64,000 nt of DNA from Pseudoxanthomonas sp. Root65 (GTDB lineage: Bacteria; Pseudomonadota; Gammaproteobacteria; Xanthomonadales; Xanthomonadaceae): the NCBI RefSeq assembly GCF_001427635.1, contig NZ_LMHA01000001.1, positions 1,773,133 to 1,837,132 on the forward strand, written 5' to 3'. This document shows, one piece after another, positions 28,276 through 39,006 of this stretch (positions are counted from its first letter, which is position 1; each line of letters opens with the position of its first letter). Position numbers and translations under genes: made by a program. The notes beneath the pieces were generated by a model. It did no database searches. It saw nothing but the letters and a program-made list of their open reading frames with translations, and was not told where the DNA came from.

Positions 28276-29382
28276 ATGAGTCGCCTGTTCTCTCCCCTTG
28301 CACTGGGGCCGCTTGTGCTGTCCAACCGCATCGTCATCGCGCCGATGTGCCAGTACTCCGCCGAAGAAGGCCGCGCCACCGACTGGCACGCCTTCCATTG
28401 GCCGAACCTCGCCCAATCGGGCGCGGGCTTGGCCATCATCGAAGCCACCGCCGTGCAGGCTCAGGGCCGCATCAGCTGGGCCGACCTTGGTTTGTGGGAC
28501 GACACCACCGAGGCCGCCTTCGCGCGGGCGCTGGCGGCGACGCGCCGCCATTCGACGATGCCGATCGGCGTGCAACTGGCGCACGCCGGACGCAAGGCGT
28601 CCACGCAGCGTCCGTGGGAACATCACGGCGCACAGATCGCGCCCGATGCACCGCACGGATGGCAGACGGTGTCGGCATCGTCGCTCGCCTACGGCGAAGA
28701 CCAGCATCCGCCACAGGCGCTAGACCAGGCCGGTATCGCCGCCGTCGTCGCGGCCTTCGCCGAGAGTGCGCGCCGCGCGGTACGCCTGGGCCTGGACCTG
28801 ATCGAGATCCACGCCGCGCACGGTTACCTGCTGCACCAGTTCCTGTCGCCGCTCAGCAACCATCGCGACGACGCGTACGGCGGCTCGCTGGAGAACCGGA
28901 TGCGGCTGGTGCTGCAGGTGTTCGATGCGGTCAAGGCGACCGTGCCGGCATCGATGGCGGTCGGCGTGCGCATCTCCGCCACCGACTGGGTCGAGGGCGG
29001 CTGGGACCTGGCGCAGAGCCTCGCACTGGCGAAGGCGCTCGACGCACGCGGCTGCCATTTCATCCACGTCTCCAGCGGCGGCCTGCACCCGGCGCAGAAG
29101 ATCGCACTGGGACCGGCCTACCAGGTGCCGTTCGCCGAGGCCATCAGGCGCAATGTGGCGATGCCGGTGATCGCGGTGGGCCTGATCACCGAACCGCAGC
29201 AGGCCGAGGACATCCTGCTCCAGGAACAGGCCGACGCCATCGCCTTGGCGCGCGGCATCCTCTATGACCCGCGCTGGCCCTGGCATGCCGCCGTGGCGCT
29301 GGGCGAACGCATCGCCATCGCGCCGCAGTACCTGCGCAGCGCGCCGCGCGAACACGCGGCGAACTTCGCGCAGGCGACGTGA
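28276..29382 (+). CDS. NADH:flavin oxidoreductase, old yellow enzyme (YqjM/XenA class)
   Basis: A 368-residue FMN-dependent ene-reductase: PMCQYSA with C25, the class-specific redox-tuning Cys; QLAHAGRKAS; the substrate-binding pair H179 and H182 in IEIHAAHGYLLHQFLSP; and GGSLENRMRL. These features place it in the thermophilic-like YqjM/XenA class. Such enzymes reduce activated C=C bonds and nitro compounds; the native role is usually unclear. The start MSRLFSPL fits the family. Convergent with purD, four bases apart. Confidence 0.93.
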   Translation: MSRLFSPLALGPLVLSNRIVIAPMCQYSAEEGRATDWHAFHWPNLAQSGAGLAIIEATAVQAQGRISWADLGLWDDTTEAAFARALAATRRHSTMPIGVQLAHAGRKASTQRPWEHHGAQIAPDAPHGWQTVSASSLAYGEDQHPPQALDQAGIAAVVAAFAESARRAVRLGLDLIEIHAAHGYLLHQFLSPLSNHRDDAYGGSLENRMRLVLQVFDAVKATVPASMAVGVRISATDWVEGGWDLAQSLALAKALDARGCHFIHVSSGGLHPAQKIALGPAYQVPFAEAIRRNVAMPVIAVGLITEPQQAEDILLQEQADAIALARGILYDPRWPWHAAVALGERIAIAPQYLRSAPREHAANFAQAT

Positions 29383-29386
29383 TCGG

Positions 29387-30679
29387 TCAGGCGCCGGTGC
29401 GCTCGCGCGCGATCGCGCGCCAGCCGATGTCGGTGCGGTGGAATTCGTTCGTCCAGCGCACCTTGTCCACGCCGGCATACGCATTGCGCTGCGCGTCGGA
29501 TACCGAGTCGCCCAGCGCCGCGACGCACAGCACGCGGCCGCCGGCACTGATGACGCGGCCATCGGCGTCGAGCGCCGTGCCGGCATGGAACACCTTCGCC
29601 GTCGCGGGGACGTCATCCAGCCCGGCGATCACGTCGCCGGTCACCGGCGTGTCCGGATACGGCGCCGCGGCCATCACCACGCCGAGCGAGGGGCGCGGGT
29701 CCCACTGCGCCTCGATGGCATCGAGACGGCCGTCGATGGCGGCTTCGACCAGATCCACCAGGTCGGACTGCAGGCGCAGCATCACCGGCTGCGTTTCCGG
29801 ATCGCCGAAGCGGACATTGAACTCGATGACCTTCGGTGCGCCGCCGTCGTCGATCATCAGTCCGGCGTAGAGAAAGCCCGTGAACGGCACGCCGTCGGCG
29901 ATCATGCCCTGCACGGTGGGGTTCACCACCTCGCGCATCACGCGGGCATGCACCGCGGACGTGACCACCGGCGCGGGCGAGTACGCGCCCATGCCGCCGG
30001 TGTTCGGACCGGTGTCGCCGTCGCCGACGCGCTTGTGGTCCTGGCTGGTGGCCATCGGCAGCGCGGTGGTGCCGTCGACCATCGAGATGAAGCTGGCCTC
30101 TTCGCCTTCCAGGAACTCCTCGATCACCACGCGCGCGCCGGCATCGCCGAACGCGTTGCCCGACAGCATGTCGCGTACGGCGTCTTCCGCTTCCTGCAAT
30201 GTCATCGCCACGATCACGCCCTTGCCGGCGGCCAGGCCATCGGCCTTGATGACGATCGGGGCGCCCTTCTCGCGCACGTAGGCCAGCGCGGCATCGACGT
30301 CGGTGTGCACAGCGTAGAACGCGGTCGGGATGCCGTGCCGGGCCAGGAAGTCCTTGGCGAAGGCCTTGCTGCCTTCCAGCTGCGCGGCGGCAGCGGTGGG
30401 GCCGAAGATGCGCAGTCCCGCCAGGCGGAACCGGTCCACCACGCCCGCCACCAGCGGCACCTCGGGGCCGACCACGGTCAGGCCCACGCCTTCGGCTTGC
30501 GCGAGCGCCAGCAGGCCCTCGATATCGGTGACCTTCACCACGGCATTGCGGCACTTGGCTTCCGTCGCGGTACCGGCGTTGCCGGGCGCCACGATCACTT
30601 CGTCCACGCGCGGCGACTGCGCCAGCTTCCACGACAGCGCGTGCTCGCGACCGCCGGCACCGATGACCAGGACTTTCAA
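29387..30679 (-). CDS. purD: Phosphoribosylamine-glycine ligase
   Basis: A 430-residue ATP-grasp enzyme: VLVIGAGGREHAL at the start, GLAAGKGV, GPNTGGMGAYSPAP and EFNVRFGDPETQPVMLRL. It joins glycine to phosphoribosylamine in purine synthesis. The start is a TTG at 30679: it is the only codon that places the GxGGREHAL motif correctly, and GAGGAAA lies just upstream. A short out-of-frame ATG-to-TGA stretch overlaps it. Same strand as purH, with a lipoprotein gene between. Confidence 0.95.
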   Translation of the reverse strand: MKVLVIGAGGREHALSWKLAQSPRVDEVIVAPGNAGTATEAKCRNAVVKVTDIEGLLALAQAEGVGLTVVGPEVPLVAGVVDRFRLAGLRIFGPTAAAAQLEGSKAFAKDFLARHGIPTAFYAVHTDVDAALAYVREKGAPIVIKADGLAAGKGVIVAMTLQEAEDAVRDMLSGNAFGDAGARVVIEEFLEGEEASFISMVDGTTALPMATSQDHKRVGDGDTGPNTGGMGAYSPAPVVTSAVHARVMREVVNPTVQGMIADGVPFTGFLYAGLMIDDGGAPKVIEFNVRFGDPETQPVMLRLQSDLVDLVEAAIDGRLDAIEAQWDPRPSLGVVMAAAPYPDTPVTGDVIAGLDDVPATAKVFHAGTALDADGRVISAGGRVLCVAALGDSVSDAQRNAYAGVDKVRWTNEFHRTDIGWRAIARERTGA

Positions 30680-30689
30680 GGGGCTTTCC

Positions 30690-31124
30690 TCATGGCTGTG
30701 CCGGCGCGTCGGCCGGTGGAGTCGCGCAGTCGCGCGCGGGGAGCTGGACTTCGAAGAACGGCGCGTCCTTCGGGTCGACGAAGCGCCTGACCAGGACGGC
30801 ATCGGTGTCGAGTAGCGGCGCGATGTCCGGCAGCGCGCACAGCTCGTACAGCGCGCGCTGCTCGCTCTGCTTCAGCATGTCGAAGCCGACCGCCTCGCGG
30901 GTCCTGGCGGCATCGCCGGCCGGACTGCGGATGCGCATCACCAGGCGATTGCCCTCGACCTCCACCGCTTCGGTCACCAGGTCCTCGTAATAAGGTGCGG
31001 GCAACGTGGCCGCGATCTTCGCCTGCACCTGCTGGAGGCGTGACGTCGTATCCGTGCAGCCGGCAACGATCAGCGCGATGCCCGTCGCGAAGAGGATGGA
31101 GGCAGTACGAAGGACGTTCATCAT
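30690..31124 (-). CDS. Small predicted lipoprotein
   Basis: A 144-residue protein with a signal sequence and lipobox (LIVAGC, Cys23). The mature part is soluble, with a short coiled start (SRLQQVQAKIAATLPAPYYED). No known domain recognised. It sits between purH and purD on the same strand, with its stop 10 bases before the purD start, so it is co-transcribed, but the product looks like an envelope protein and need not work in purine synthesis. Confidence 0.75.
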   Translation of the reverse strand: MMNVLRTASILFATGIALIVAGCTDTTSRLQQVQAKIAATLPAPYYEDLVTEAVEVEGNRLVMRIRSPAGDAARTREAVGFDMLKQSEQRALYELCALPDIAPLLDTDAVLVRRFVDPKDAPFFEVQLPARDCATPPADAPAQP

Positions 31125-31171
31125 GCGGTCGTGCTCCGAGGAGGTGCAGACAACGACGAGGGCCGGAGCCC

Positions 31172-32758
31172 TCAGTGGCGGAAGTGACGCACCCCGGTGA
31201 ACACCATCGCGATGCCGTGCTCGTCTGCGGCCGCGATCACCTCGCCGTCGCGCATCGAGCCGCCCGGCTGGATCACCGCCTTGATGCCGGCCGCGGCCGC
31301 GGCATCGATGCCGTCGCGGAACGGGAAGAACGCGTCGCTGGCCATCACCGATCCTTCGACCACCAGGTTCGCATCGGCGGCCTTGATGCCGGCGATGCGC
31401 GCCGAGTACACGCGGCTCATCTGGCCGGCGCCCACGCCGATGGTGCGATGGTCCTTGGCGTAGACGATGGCGTTGGACTTCACGAACTTGGCCACCTTCC
31501 AGGCGAACAGCAGATCGGTGAACTGCGCGTCGGTCGGCGCCCGCTGTGTCACGACCTTGAGTTCGTCGCGCGTGACCACGCGGTCATCGGCGGTCTGCAG
31601 CAACAGGCCCGAGCCGATGCGCTTGGTGTCGATGAAGCCCGGCGAAACCGGCGCCATCGGAATGCGCAGCACGCGCACGTTGGCCCTCTTGGTGGCGTAG
31701 TCGAGCGCGGCCGGCTCGTAGTCCGGCGCGATCAGTACTTCCACGAACTGGCGGTCCAGGATGACCTTCGCCGTCGCCGCATCCAGTGTGCGGTTGAAGG
31801 CGATGATGCCGCCGAAGGCGCTGGTCGGATCCGTCGCGTAGGCCAGTTCGTACGCATCCCCGCAGGCCACGCCGACGGCCACGCCACAGGGATTCGCATG
31901 CTTGACGATCACGCAGGCCGGCGCATCGAACTGGCGCACGCATTCCCATGCCGCATCGCTGTCGGCGATGTTGTTGTAGCTCAGTTCCTTGCCCTGCAAC
32001 TGCTCGAACGTCGCCAGCGAACCGGGCGCGGGATACAGGTCGCGGTAGAACGCGGCCTGCTGGTGCGGATTCTCGCCGTAGCGCAGGTCCATGACCTTGA
32101 TGAAGCTGCCGTTGGCCTGCGCGGCGAAGGCACTGCGCACGGGCACGTCCGACGAGGTATCGGTGACGGTGGAGAGATAGTTGCTGATCGCGGCGTCGTA
32201 CTGCGCCACGCGGTTGAACGCGGCCACCGACAGCGCGAAACGCGTTTTTGCCGACAGCGCGCCATCGTTCGCCTCGAGTTCGGCGACCAGTGCGGCGTAC
32301 TGCGAGGGATCGGTGGCGACCGCGACGCGGGCGAAGTTCTTCGCCGCCGAACGCAGCATCGCCGGACCGCCGATGTCGATGTTCTCCACCGCATCGGCCA
32401 GCGTGCAGTCGGCCTTGGCGGTGACGGACTCGAACGGATATAGGTTCAGCACCAGCAGGTCGATGGCGCCGATGCCGTGCTCGACCATCACCGCGTCGTC
32501 GGTACCTGCGCGGCCCAGCAGGCCGCCGTGTACCTTCGGATGCAGGGTCTTGACGCGGCCGTCCATCATTTCCGGGAAGCCGGTGACGTCGGCGACATCG
32601 CGCACGGACAGGCCGGCGTCACGCAATGTCTTCGCGGTGCCGCCGGTGGACAGCAGCTCGACATCGCGGGCAGCCAGTGCGCGGGCCAGGTCGAGCAGGC
32701 CGGTCTTGTCGGAAACGGACAACAGCGCCCGACGCACGGGCTGGAGATCGAGGGTCAT
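31172..32758 (-). CDS. purH: Bifunctional AICAR transformylase / IMP cyclohydrolase
   Basis: A 528-residue two-domain enzyme. The N-terminal IMP cyclohydrolase domain has [24 protein letters not shown] and [13 protein letters not shown]; the C-terminal transformylase has [29 protein letters not shown] and [14 protein letters not shown], ending SMRDGEVI and TGVRHFRH. It performs the last two steps to IMP. Full length. It lies directly after fis on the same strand. Confidence 0.97.
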   Translation of the reverse strand: MTLDLQPVRRALLSVSDKTGLLDLARALAARDVELLSTGGTAKTLRDAGLSVRDVADVTGFPEMMDGRVKTLHPKVHGGLLGRAGTDDAVMVEHGIGAIDLLVLNLYPFESVTAKADCTLADAVENIDIGGPAMLRSAAKNFARVAVATDPSQYAALVAELEANDGALSAKTRFALSVAAFNRVAQYDAAISNYLSTVTDTSSDVPVRSAFAAQANGSFIKVMDLRYGENPHQQAAFYRDLYPAPGSLATFEQLQGKELSYNNIADSDAAWECVRQFDAPACVIVKHANPCGVAVGVACGDAYELAYATDPTSAFGGIIAFNRTLDAATAKVILDRQFVEVLIAPDYEPAALDYATKRANVRVLRIPMAPVSPGFIDTKRIGSGLLLQTADDRVVTRDELKVVTQRAPTDAQFTDLLFAWKVAKFVKSNAIVYAKDHRTIGVGAGQMSRVYSARIAGIKAADANLVVEGSVMASDAFFPFRDGIDAAAAAGIKAVIQPGGSMRDGEVIAAADEHGIAMVFTGVRHFRH

Positions 32759-32822
32759 GGAGGACGGCGGGACGGAGCGGGGCGCGAATTATAACGCGCT
32801 GCACCACGGCGTCCGGGACGGC

Positions 32823-33095
32823 TCAGGCCAGTCCGTAGTCCTTGAGCTTCTTGCGCAGCGTGGCGCGGTGGATGCCGAGCATGGCGGCGGCGCGGCTCTG
32901 GTTGCCTTCGCAGTGGTTGAGCACTTCCACGAACAGCGGGATTTCCATTTCGCGCAGCACGATCTCGTAGACATCGTCGGCTTCGCAGCCGTCCAGGTCG
33001 CGCAGGTAGCGGCGCACGGAATGCGCGACATGTTCGCGCAACGGCGGACGCGATGCGGCGCGTGGCGTGTCCTGGCGTGTGGAGGCGGCGTTCAA
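32823..33095 (-). CDS. fis: DNA-binding protein Fis
   Basis: A 90-residue Fis with a TTG start at 33095: AGGGGA lies five bases upstream, and no ATG is in frame between that site and the conserved region. [56 protein letters not shown] shows the core helices and the C-terminal helix-turn-helix. Fis bends DNA and shapes nucleoid and rRNA promoter activity. In enteric bacteria fis follows dusB; here the upstream neighbours are a DUF3426 gene and prmA. Confidence 0.95.
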   Translation of the reverse strand: MNAASTRQDTPRAASRPPLREHVAHSVRRYLRDLDGCEADDVYEIVLREMEIPLFVEVLNHCEGNQSRAAAMLGIHRATLRKKLKDYGLA

Positions 33096-33215
33096 TCGGA
33101 TCCCCTGGGCGCTACGGATGCAGATGCCCGCCTTGTGCTTGTGGGTATTCGGCGGGCGGACGAGTCTAGCGCCTGATCGCGGCGCGTGCATCCGCTTTTT
33201 GATGAACCGGCGGAC

Positions 33216-34169
33216 TTAACGGAAGTCGAAGGAAAACGCGACGACGCTGGCGCTGGGTTCGCGTATCCGCACCGCCATCTGCGCGCTCTGGCCCGGCCCG
33301 ATGGCGGTCGTCGTCTCACCCTCCGGCAGGTAATCCTCGGGCTGCAGGGCGCGGGCGCCGAGCGTGCGGCCATCGGCATCCTTCAACGTCAGCAGGATCA
33401 CAGGCCAACCCTGCGCCCAGCGCGCTTCGTTGCGGAACGTGGCCTGCGCCTGCAGGGTGCCCGGCGCGCCAAGGACGGGACGCACATCACGGCTGAGCAT
33501 GGTGAAGGCCGCGGGTTCGCGCCAGGTCGGGACCTCGCAGCGGAACACGCCGCACAACGCCACGACCACCGGTCGCCATCCGGCCTGCATCGCCAGCCGA
33601 GCGCGATCGGCGATCACGACCTGCAGGCAGAGCAGCAGCGACAGCGCGACGACGACCGCCCACAGTGCGCGCGCACGCTGCGCATGCACCGGCGTGGTGC
33701 GTGCGCGGTGCAGGAAACGCGGCCCCGTCGCCTCGCGTGCGGCAACCGGAGTCGCGATCGCTGCATCGGGCGTGCGGGCCGGTGCGGTGTCGGGCGACGG
33801 GATGGGGTTGGGTGCTGATGCGTCGTGGTGCGGGGATGCATCGTCGCGCGGAACGGCTTCGTGTTCGGCATCTTCCGGCGGTGACGATGCATCCATCGGC
33901 GCTGCCGTCAGCGGCGTCTCCATCTCGACGGATGGCACCTCTGCCGCTGCGTTGGCGATGGCATCGGCGGTGATGACGTCCGCGTCCGGCGCCTGCGGTT
34001 CGGCCTTCGTCGGCGTCGCATGCAGCAGCGTGGCCAGGCTTGGCGCCGGCGATATCGCATCACCTGCCGTCGCCAGCGGCTTTCCGCAGCGCGGACATGC
34101 CGCCGGCACGGCACCCGAGTGCGGGTCGCGGGCGACAAGGAACTGGCAGTGCGGGCAGGCGGTGAACAT
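33216..34169 (-). CDS. Zinc-ribbon and DUF3426 membrane protein
   Basis: A 317-residue protein: an N-terminal MJ0042-type zinc ribbon (CPHCQFLV and CPRCGKPL), a long Ala/Pro/Asp-rich linker (about 40-150), one membrane segment (ALWAVVVALSLLLCLQVVIA), and a C-terminal DUF3426 beta domain starting GVFRCEVP. It lies between prmA and fis, a position conserved in relatives. The zinc ribbon faces the cytoplasm and DUF3426 the periplasm if the single segment is an anchor. Function unknown. Confidence 0.87.
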   Translation of the reverse strand: MFTACPHCQFLVARDPHSGAVPAACPRCGKPLATAGDAISPAPSLATLLHATPTKAEPQAPDADVITADAIANAAAEVPSVEMETPLTAAPMDASSPPEDAEHEAVPRDDASPHHDASAPNPIPSPDTAPARTPDAAIATPVAAREATGPRFLHRARTTPVHAQRARALWAVVVALSLLLCLQVVIADRARLAMQAGWRPVVVALCGVFRCEVPTWREPAAFTMLSRDVRPVLGAPGTLQAQATFRNEARWAQGWPVILLTLKDADGRTLGARALQPEDYLPEGETTTAIGPGQSAQMAVRIREPSASVVAFSFDFR

Positions 34170-34218
34170 GGCCGCTATTCAACCACGCTCGTCTGCGGGC
34201 GTGTTGTGACCGGCAACG

Positions 34219-35133
34219 TCAGCGGCGGATGCCGTCGATGCGCATCCAGTCGCCGTCCTGCGTGGCGGACAGTGCGTCGAACCACGCGGCATAACGGACG
34301 AGCAGGTCGTCTTCCTGCCCCTTGAGGATGCCGGACAGTGCGATGCGGCCGCCCGACGCCACGCGCGCGGCGAGGATCTCGGCCAGCGCATCCAGCGCCG
34401 AGGCCAGGATGTTCGCCACCACGACCGGATACGTGGTCACCGGTTCGTCGTCAGGCAGGTAGACGCTGAAGTCCGCGCCCACGTCGTTGCGTTGCGCATT
34501 GTCGGTACTGGCCAGCAGCGCCTGCGGGTCGTTGTCGACACCGACGGCCTGCGCGGCGCCCAGCTTCAGTGCGGCCAGCGCGAGGATGCCGGAGCCGCAG
34601 CCGAAATCGAGCACGCGCTGCCCCTGCAGCACGCCGTCGCTGGCCAGGGCGTCGAGCCAGCGCAGGCACAGGGCGGTGGTGGGATGCGTGCCGGAGCCGA
34701 ACGCCAGGCCGGGATCGAGGCGCACGACGGCCGCGTCGTCGCCCGCGTCATCGGGCACGGCGTGATTCCACGGCACGATGAAGGTGCGTGCGCCGAAGCG
34801 CATCGGCGTGAACTGGTCCAGCCACGCGCGTTCCCAGTCCTCGTCCTCGACCTTGCGGAAGCCGACCTGCGTCCAGTCCAGGCCGGGATCGAAAGAGTCC
34901 AGGGCGGCCAGCAGGGTCAGCGCATCGGTGTCCGCATCGAACAGCGCGGTCAGCACCAGCGCCTTCCACAACGGGGTTTCGCCGACGCGCGGCTCGAGGA
35001 TGGCGCGTTCGTTGCCGGTATCGGCATCGGCGTCCAGCAGGGTGACCGACAACGCGCCCACGTCATCCAATGCGTTCTCGTAGCGCGGCTGCTCGGCTTC
35101 GGTGCAGCGCAGGGAGAGTTCCAGATAAGGCAT
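34219..35133 (-). CDS. prmA: Ribosomal protein L11 methyltransferase
   Basis: A 304-residue SAM methyltransferase: MPYLELSL start, [33 protein letters not shown], the SAM motif [19 protein letters not shown], and [15 protein letters not shown]. PrmA trimethylates several amino groups of L11. The ATG at 35133 is chosen because it gives the family N-terminus; the frame is open upstream. First gene in the leftward row to DUF3426, fis and purH. Confidence 0.95.
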   Translation of the reverse strand: MPYLELSLRCTEAEQPRYENALDDVGALSVTLLDADADTGNERAILEPRVGETPLWKALVLTALFDADTDALTLLAALDSFDPGLDWTQVGFRKVEDEDWERAWLDQFTPMRFGARTFIVPWNHAVPDDAGDDAAVVRLDPGLAFGSGTHPTTALCLRWLDALASDGVLQGQRVLDFGCGSGILALAALKLGAAQAVGVDNDPQALLASTDNAQRNDVGADFSVYLPDDEPVTTYPVVVANILASALDALAEILAARVASGGRIALSGILKGQEDDLLVRYAAWFDALSATQDGDWMRIDGIRR

Positions 35134-35281
35134 GGCCGGACGCGGTGAAAATGAACGGGCCGGGATTGTCTCACGCGTGTCGCGGCGACGGACCGCAGCG
35201 GCACGACGAAAGGCGCCACCGGCTGCGTGAACGCGCGCGCATTGCATTGAAAGCCCCGGTAAGCGCCGGGATAATGGCTGC

Positions 35282-36217
35282 GTGCCCCGGAAGCTGCTGA
35301 TGCCGATGATGCTGGTGGGCCTGCTGGGGGCGCTGGCGTGGATGCCGCTGCGCCAGGCGGGTTGGCTGCCGCATGCGCTGCCCACGGCCGTCGATGCCGG
35401 CGCCGCGCCAGCCGTTCGATCTTTCTCCCCGTCTTCCGCAACGCCCGTGCTGCGCCCGGCATCCGTGCGTGCTGTGCCCGCGTTGTCGCCGTTGCGGCGC
35501 GGCTTCGAGGACAGCACCGACCTGTTCGCCTATTCGCGCCAGCTGGTGGCGCTGGCGGCGGCAGGCGATGCCGATGCCATGTGGCTGCTGAGCCTGGTGC
35601 AGGACCATTGCGCGGGCTACGCGGCCGATCCGGTCGGTTATGTGCAGGACACCCGCGTCATCGCCGGCCTGGGATTGTCCGGCGGCAGCGCGATGATCGC
35701 CGCCCGCCAGCGCGTGCAGCAGCGCTGCGGCCGCTTCGTGCCGCAGGACGGTTTCTCGTTGCCGACCCTCATCACCCAGCGCACGCAGGCCGCGCGTGCA
35801 GGCAGCCTGGCGGCGGAAGCCGCCCTGCTGGCGATGGATCAGCCGCTCCAGCAGGGCGACGACTACCGGCGCGACCTGGTGCGGCGCGTCCTCGAATCGG
35901 AAGACCCCTTCGCCTATCTCGCCATCGCGCCGGTGATGGGCACCACCGGCAGCGGACAGCGCGACACGCTGGGCGAGGTGTCGGGCAGCGAACTGAGCGA
36001 GATCGCCTGGCGCATCGCCTCATGCCAGTTGGGCATGGACTGCAGCCCTGACGGTTCGATGATGACCAATTACTGCGTCAACGGCGGCATCTGCTCGCAG
36101 GACGCATCGCAGGATTTCACCACCTTCGCACGGGATGCCGGTGTCCCGCGACAGGGTGCGGACAATGTGGACGAGATGGTGGGCACCTTGCTGGCCCCCC
36201 AGGGAGTAGACGGATGA
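35282..36217 (+). CDS. Hypothetical exported protein
   Basis: A 311-residue product from a GTG start with an N-terminal hydrophobic segment ([18 protein letters not shown]) that is a signal peptide or anchor, a low-complexity Ala/Pro linker, and a helical domain with repeat-like stretches ([41 protein letters not shown]) that recall Sel1/TPR helices without a firm match. Several Cys in the C-terminal part ([15 protein letters not shown]) suggest disulfides in the periplasm. The stop overlaps the next ATG by four bases. Confidence 0.7.
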   Translation: MPRKLLMPMMLVGLLGALAWMPLRQAGWLPHALPTAVDAGAAPAVRSFSPSSATPVLRPASVRAVPALSPLRRGFEDSTDLFAYSRQLVALAAAGDADAMWLLSLVQDHCAGYAADPVGYVQDTRVIAGLGLSGGSAMIAARQRVQQRCGRFVPQDGFSLPTLITQRTQAARAGSLAAEAALLAMDQPLQQGDDYRRDLVRRVLESEDPFAYLAIAPVMGTTGSGQRDTLGEVSGSELSEIAWRIASCQLGMDCSPDGSMMTNYCVNGGICSQDASQDFTTFARDAGVPRQGADNVDEMVGTLLAPQGVDG

Positions 36218-36573
36218 AATACAAGCGCACGCGGCCGGGAATCAATCTCCTGGTGTGGGGCCTGGTGGTGGTGGCGTATGCCGCTGCGGCCGCCACGATC
36301 GTCATCGAGACGCGCGACCCCGGCTTCCGGGACCTCTCGCGGGTGGGGCACATGACCATCCACGCCCCCGACGATGCGCGCCGCCTGGGTGCGGCGCAGG
36401 TCGCGGCGCTGTACCGCGCGCGCAGCGGCACGCCCTTCTCGACATTGTCTCCGGGCAGCACCATCCGGGTGGTGTGGGCCGATGGTTCGTCCGAAGTGGT
36501 GCGGATCACCGATCCCTCCTCGCCGCTCGGCGCCACCCCGGTGCCGGGTACGCAGCAGGCGCCGGCGCGGTAA
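36214..36573 (+). CDS. Hypothetical membrane-anchored protein (119 aa)
   Basis: A 119-residue protein with one N-terminal membrane segment (LLVWGLVVVAYAAAAATIVI) and a small soluble domain (GSTIRVVWADGSSEVVRITDPS) that looks beta-rich. It overlaps the preceding gene by ATGA, so the two exported or membrane proteins are translationally coupled. A strong terminator shared with accC follows. Not recognised. Confidence 0.7.
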   Translation: MKYKRTRPGINLLVWGLVVVAYAAAAATIVIETRDPGFRDLSRVGHMTIHAPDDARRLGAAQVAALYRARSGTPFSTLSPGSTIRVVWADGSSEVVRITDPSSPLGATPVPGTQQAPAR

Positions 36574-36596
36574 CGCGATACGTCTTCGCGCATCGC

Positions 36597-36641
36597 AAAC
36601 CGGAAGGGCCGGGATGGCGACATCCCGGCCCTTCGGTTTTT
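36597..36641. terminator. Strong bidirectional terminator
   Basis: A long hairpin: GGGCCGGGATG, loop GCGA, CATCCCGGCCC, extended by AACCG/CGGTT with one bulged G, flanked by AAA on the left and TTTTT on the right. It ends the rightward 35282-36573 unit and can end leftward accC transcripts too, though accC reads away from it only after its stop at 36660. Confidence 0.9.
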
Positions 36642-36659
36642 CGGCGATGCGGATCCGCG

Positions 36660-38027
36660 TCAGACCAGCGAGATCGCCTTGTTCTTGCGTTCGGCCAGGC
36701 GCTTTTCCAGGTAGTGGATGTTCTGACCGCCGGCCTGGAAGCCCTGGTCGCGCATGATGCGCTGCTGCAGGGGGATATTCGTCTTGATGCCGTCGATGAC
36801 CATCTCGCTGAGCGCCACGCGCATGCGGGCGATGGCGGTGTCTCGGTCCGGACCATGCACGATGAGCTTGGCGATCATCGAGTCGTAGTTCGGCGGCACG
36901 CGGTAGCCTTCGTAGATGTGCGTGTCCACGCGCACGCCAGGACCACCGGGCGGATGGAAGTGCTGGATCAGGCCCGGATGCGGCATGAACGTATCGGGAT
37001 CTTCCGCATTGATGCGGCACTCGATGGCGTGGCCGCGCAGCACGATGTCGCTCTGCTTGATGCTCAGCTTGTGGCCGGCGGCGATGCGCAGCTGTTCGCA
37101 GACCAGGTCGATGCCGGTGATGCGCTCGGTCACCGGATGCTCCACCTGGATGCGGGTGTTCATCTCGATGAAGTAGAAGCGGCCATCCTCGAACAGGAAC
37201 TCGAACGTACCCGCGCCGCGGTAGCCGATGCGGATGCAGGCTTCCACGCAGACCTTGCCGATCTCGTTGCGCAGTTCCTCGCTGATGCCCGGTGCCGGCG
37301 CTTCCTCCACGACCTTCTGGTGGCGGCGCTGCATCGAGCAGTCGCGCTCGCCCAGGTGGATGGCGTTGCCCTGGCCGTCGGCCAGCACCTGGATCTCCAC
37401 GTGGCGCGGATTCTCCAGGAACTTCTCCATGTAGACCTCGCCGTTGCCGAAGGCCGCCTTGGCCTCCGACTTGGTGGTCTCGATGGCCGCCTTCAGTGCG
37501 CCCTCGACATGCACCACGCGCATGCCGCGACCGCCACCGCCACCCGCCGCCTTGATGATGACCGGATAGCCGATCTCGCGCGCGATCTTGGTGTTCGCCA
37601 CGATGTCGTCGCCCAGCGGACCGCCGCTGCCCGGCACGCACGGCACGCCGGCGGCCTGCATGGCGCGGATGGCTTCCACCTTGTCGCCCATCATGCGGAT
37701 GGTGTCGGCCTTGGGGCCGATGAAGATGAAGCCGGACTGCTCCACCCGCTCGGCGAAGTCGGCGTTCTCCGACAGGAAGCCGTAGCCCGGATGGATGGCC
37801 TGCGCGTCGGTCACTTCGGCCGCGGCGATGATCGCCGGGATGTTGAGGTAACTGTCCTTCGATGCGGCCGGGCCGATGCAGACGGATTCATCCGCCATGG
37901 CCACGTGCTTGAGGTTGCGGTCGACGGTGGAATGCACCGCGACCGTGCGGATGCCGAGGGTGTGGCAGGCGCGCAGGATGCGCAGCGCGATCTCACCCCG
38001 GTTGGCGATGACGACTTTGTCCAGCAT
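36660..38027 (-). CDS. accC: Acetyl-CoA carboxylase, biotin carboxylase subunit
   Basis: A 455-residue biotin carboxylase: [23 protein letters not shown], the ATP-grasp [47 protein letters not shown] and [10 protein letters not shown]. It carboxylates biotin on AccB in the first committed step of fatty-acid synthesis. Full length. It starts 10 bases after accB, which follows aroQ by 48 bases: the common aroQ-accB-accC operon. Confidence 0.97.
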   Translation of the reverse strand: MLDKVVIANRGEIALRILRACHTLGIRTVAVHSTVDRNLKHVAMADESVCIGPAASKDSYLNIPAIIAAAEVTDAQAIHPGYGFLSENADFAERVEQSGFIFIGPKADTIRMMGDKVEAIRAMQAAGVPCVPGSGGPLGDDIVANTKIAREIGYPVIIKAAGGGGGRGMRVVHVEGALKAAIETTKSEAKAAFGNGEVYMEKFLENPRHVEIQVLADGQGNAIHLGERDCSMQRRHQKVVEEAPAPGISEELRNEIGKVCVEACIRIGYRGAGTFEFLFEDGRFYFIEMNTRIQVEHPVTERITGIDLVCEQLRIAAGHKLSIKQSDIVLRGHAIECRINAEDPDTFMPHPGLIQHFHPPGGPGVRVDTHIYEGYRVPPNYDSMIAKLIVHGPDRDTAIARMRVALSEMVIDGIKTNIPLQQRIMRDQGFQAGGQNIHYLEKRLAERKNKAISLV

Positions 38028-38037
38028 GGTGCGGACC

Positions 38038-38517
38038 TCAGCCGATCACGAACAGCGGCTGGTCGAATTCGATCGGCTGGCCGCTCTCGGCCAGGATCGA
38101 CAGCACGGTGCCGGACACATCGGCTTCGATGGGGTTGAACATCTTCATGGCTTCGATGATCGCCAGCGTCTCGCCGGCTTTCACCGCCTGGCCGATGCTG
38201 ACGAACGAAGGCTTGTCCGGCGACGGCGAGGCGTAAAACGTACCTACCATCGGAGCGCGCACCACGTGGCCGTCCGGCAGGGCGTTGCCGGCCTTGGCGG
38301 TGCCGCCGGTGGAGGCCTCGGTGGGCGAGCTCATCGGCATGGGTGCGGCGGGGCGCGGTTCGGCGTAGGCGACGGGCGCAGGCGCTGCCGGCGCCGCATA
38401 GCCGCCCTTGGGCGTGCGCGCCAGGCGCACGGACTCTTCGCCTTCCTTGATCTCGATTTCGGCCAGGTTCGACTCTTCCAGCAGGTCGATCAGTTTCTTG
38501 ATTTTGCGGAGATCCAT
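38038..38517 (-). CDS. accB: Biotin carboxyl carrier protein of acetyl-CoA carboxylase
   Basis: A 159-residue BCCP: conserved N-terminal [32 protein letters not shown], an Ala/Pro-rich flexible linker (about 40-80), and the biotinyl domain with the APMVGTFY thumb and the biotinylated Lys125 in EAMKM. AccB carries the carboxyl group between AccC and the transferase. Length and layout are normal. Confidence 0.97.
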   Translation of the reverse strand: MDLRKIKKLIDLLEESNLAEIEIKEGEESVRLARTPKGGYAAPAAPAPVAYAEPRPAAPMPMSSPTEASTGGTAKAGNALPDGHVVRAPMVGTFYASPSPDKPSFVSIGQAVKAGETLAIIEAMKMFNPIEADVSGTVLSILAESGQPIEFDQPLFVIG

Positions 38518-38565
38518 GGGAGCCTCGTGGTTGAACGCGGTTCCCCGCAGGGAACCAGAGAAAGG

Positions 38566-39006
38566 TCAGGCGGGCAGCCGCTGCAGGGCGGCGTCCAGCG
38601 CGTAGCGGTAGCTGTCGGCGCCGAACCCGCAGACCACGCCCACCGCCTTGTCGCTGAGATAGCTGGTGTGGCGGAAGGGTTCGCGGCTGTGCGGGTTGGA
38701 CAGGTGGATTTCGATGAAGGGCAGGGCCACCGCCGCCAGCGCGTCGCGGATCGCGACCGAGGTGTGGGTGAAGGCGGCCGGGTTGATCAGGAGAAAGGCG
38801 GTGCCGTCGCCGCGGGCGGCCTGGATGCGGTCGACCAAGGCGTGTTCGGCGTTGGACTGGAAGCTTTCCAGCTGGTGTCCCGCCGCCTGCGCCTGCGCCG
38901 TCAGCGCCAGGTCGATGTCCGCCAGTGTCGCGTGGCCATAGACCTCCGGCTCGCGGGTGCCGAGCAGGTTGAGGTTGGGGCCATGCAGGACCAGCAGCTT
39001 CGCCAT
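38566..39006 (-). CDS. aroQ: Type II 3-dehydroquinate dehydratase
   Basis: A 146-residue enzyme: [20 protein letters not shown] with catalytic Arg18 and Tyr23, [19 protein letters not shown], and [21 protein letters not shown] containing the catalytic His. It removes water from 3-dehydroquinate in the shikimate pathway. First gene of the aroQ-accB-accC row; the 212-base gap on its right is AT-richer than average and should hold the operon promoter, though I cannot assign -35/-10 with confidence. Confidence 0.96.
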   Translation of the reverse strand: MAKLLVLHGPNLNLLGTREPEVYGHATLADIDLALTAQAQAAGHQLESFQSNAEHALVDRIQAARGDGTAFLLINPAAFTHTSVAIRDALAAVALPFIEIHLSNPHSREPFRHTSYLSDKAVGVVCGFGADSYRYALDAALQRLPA

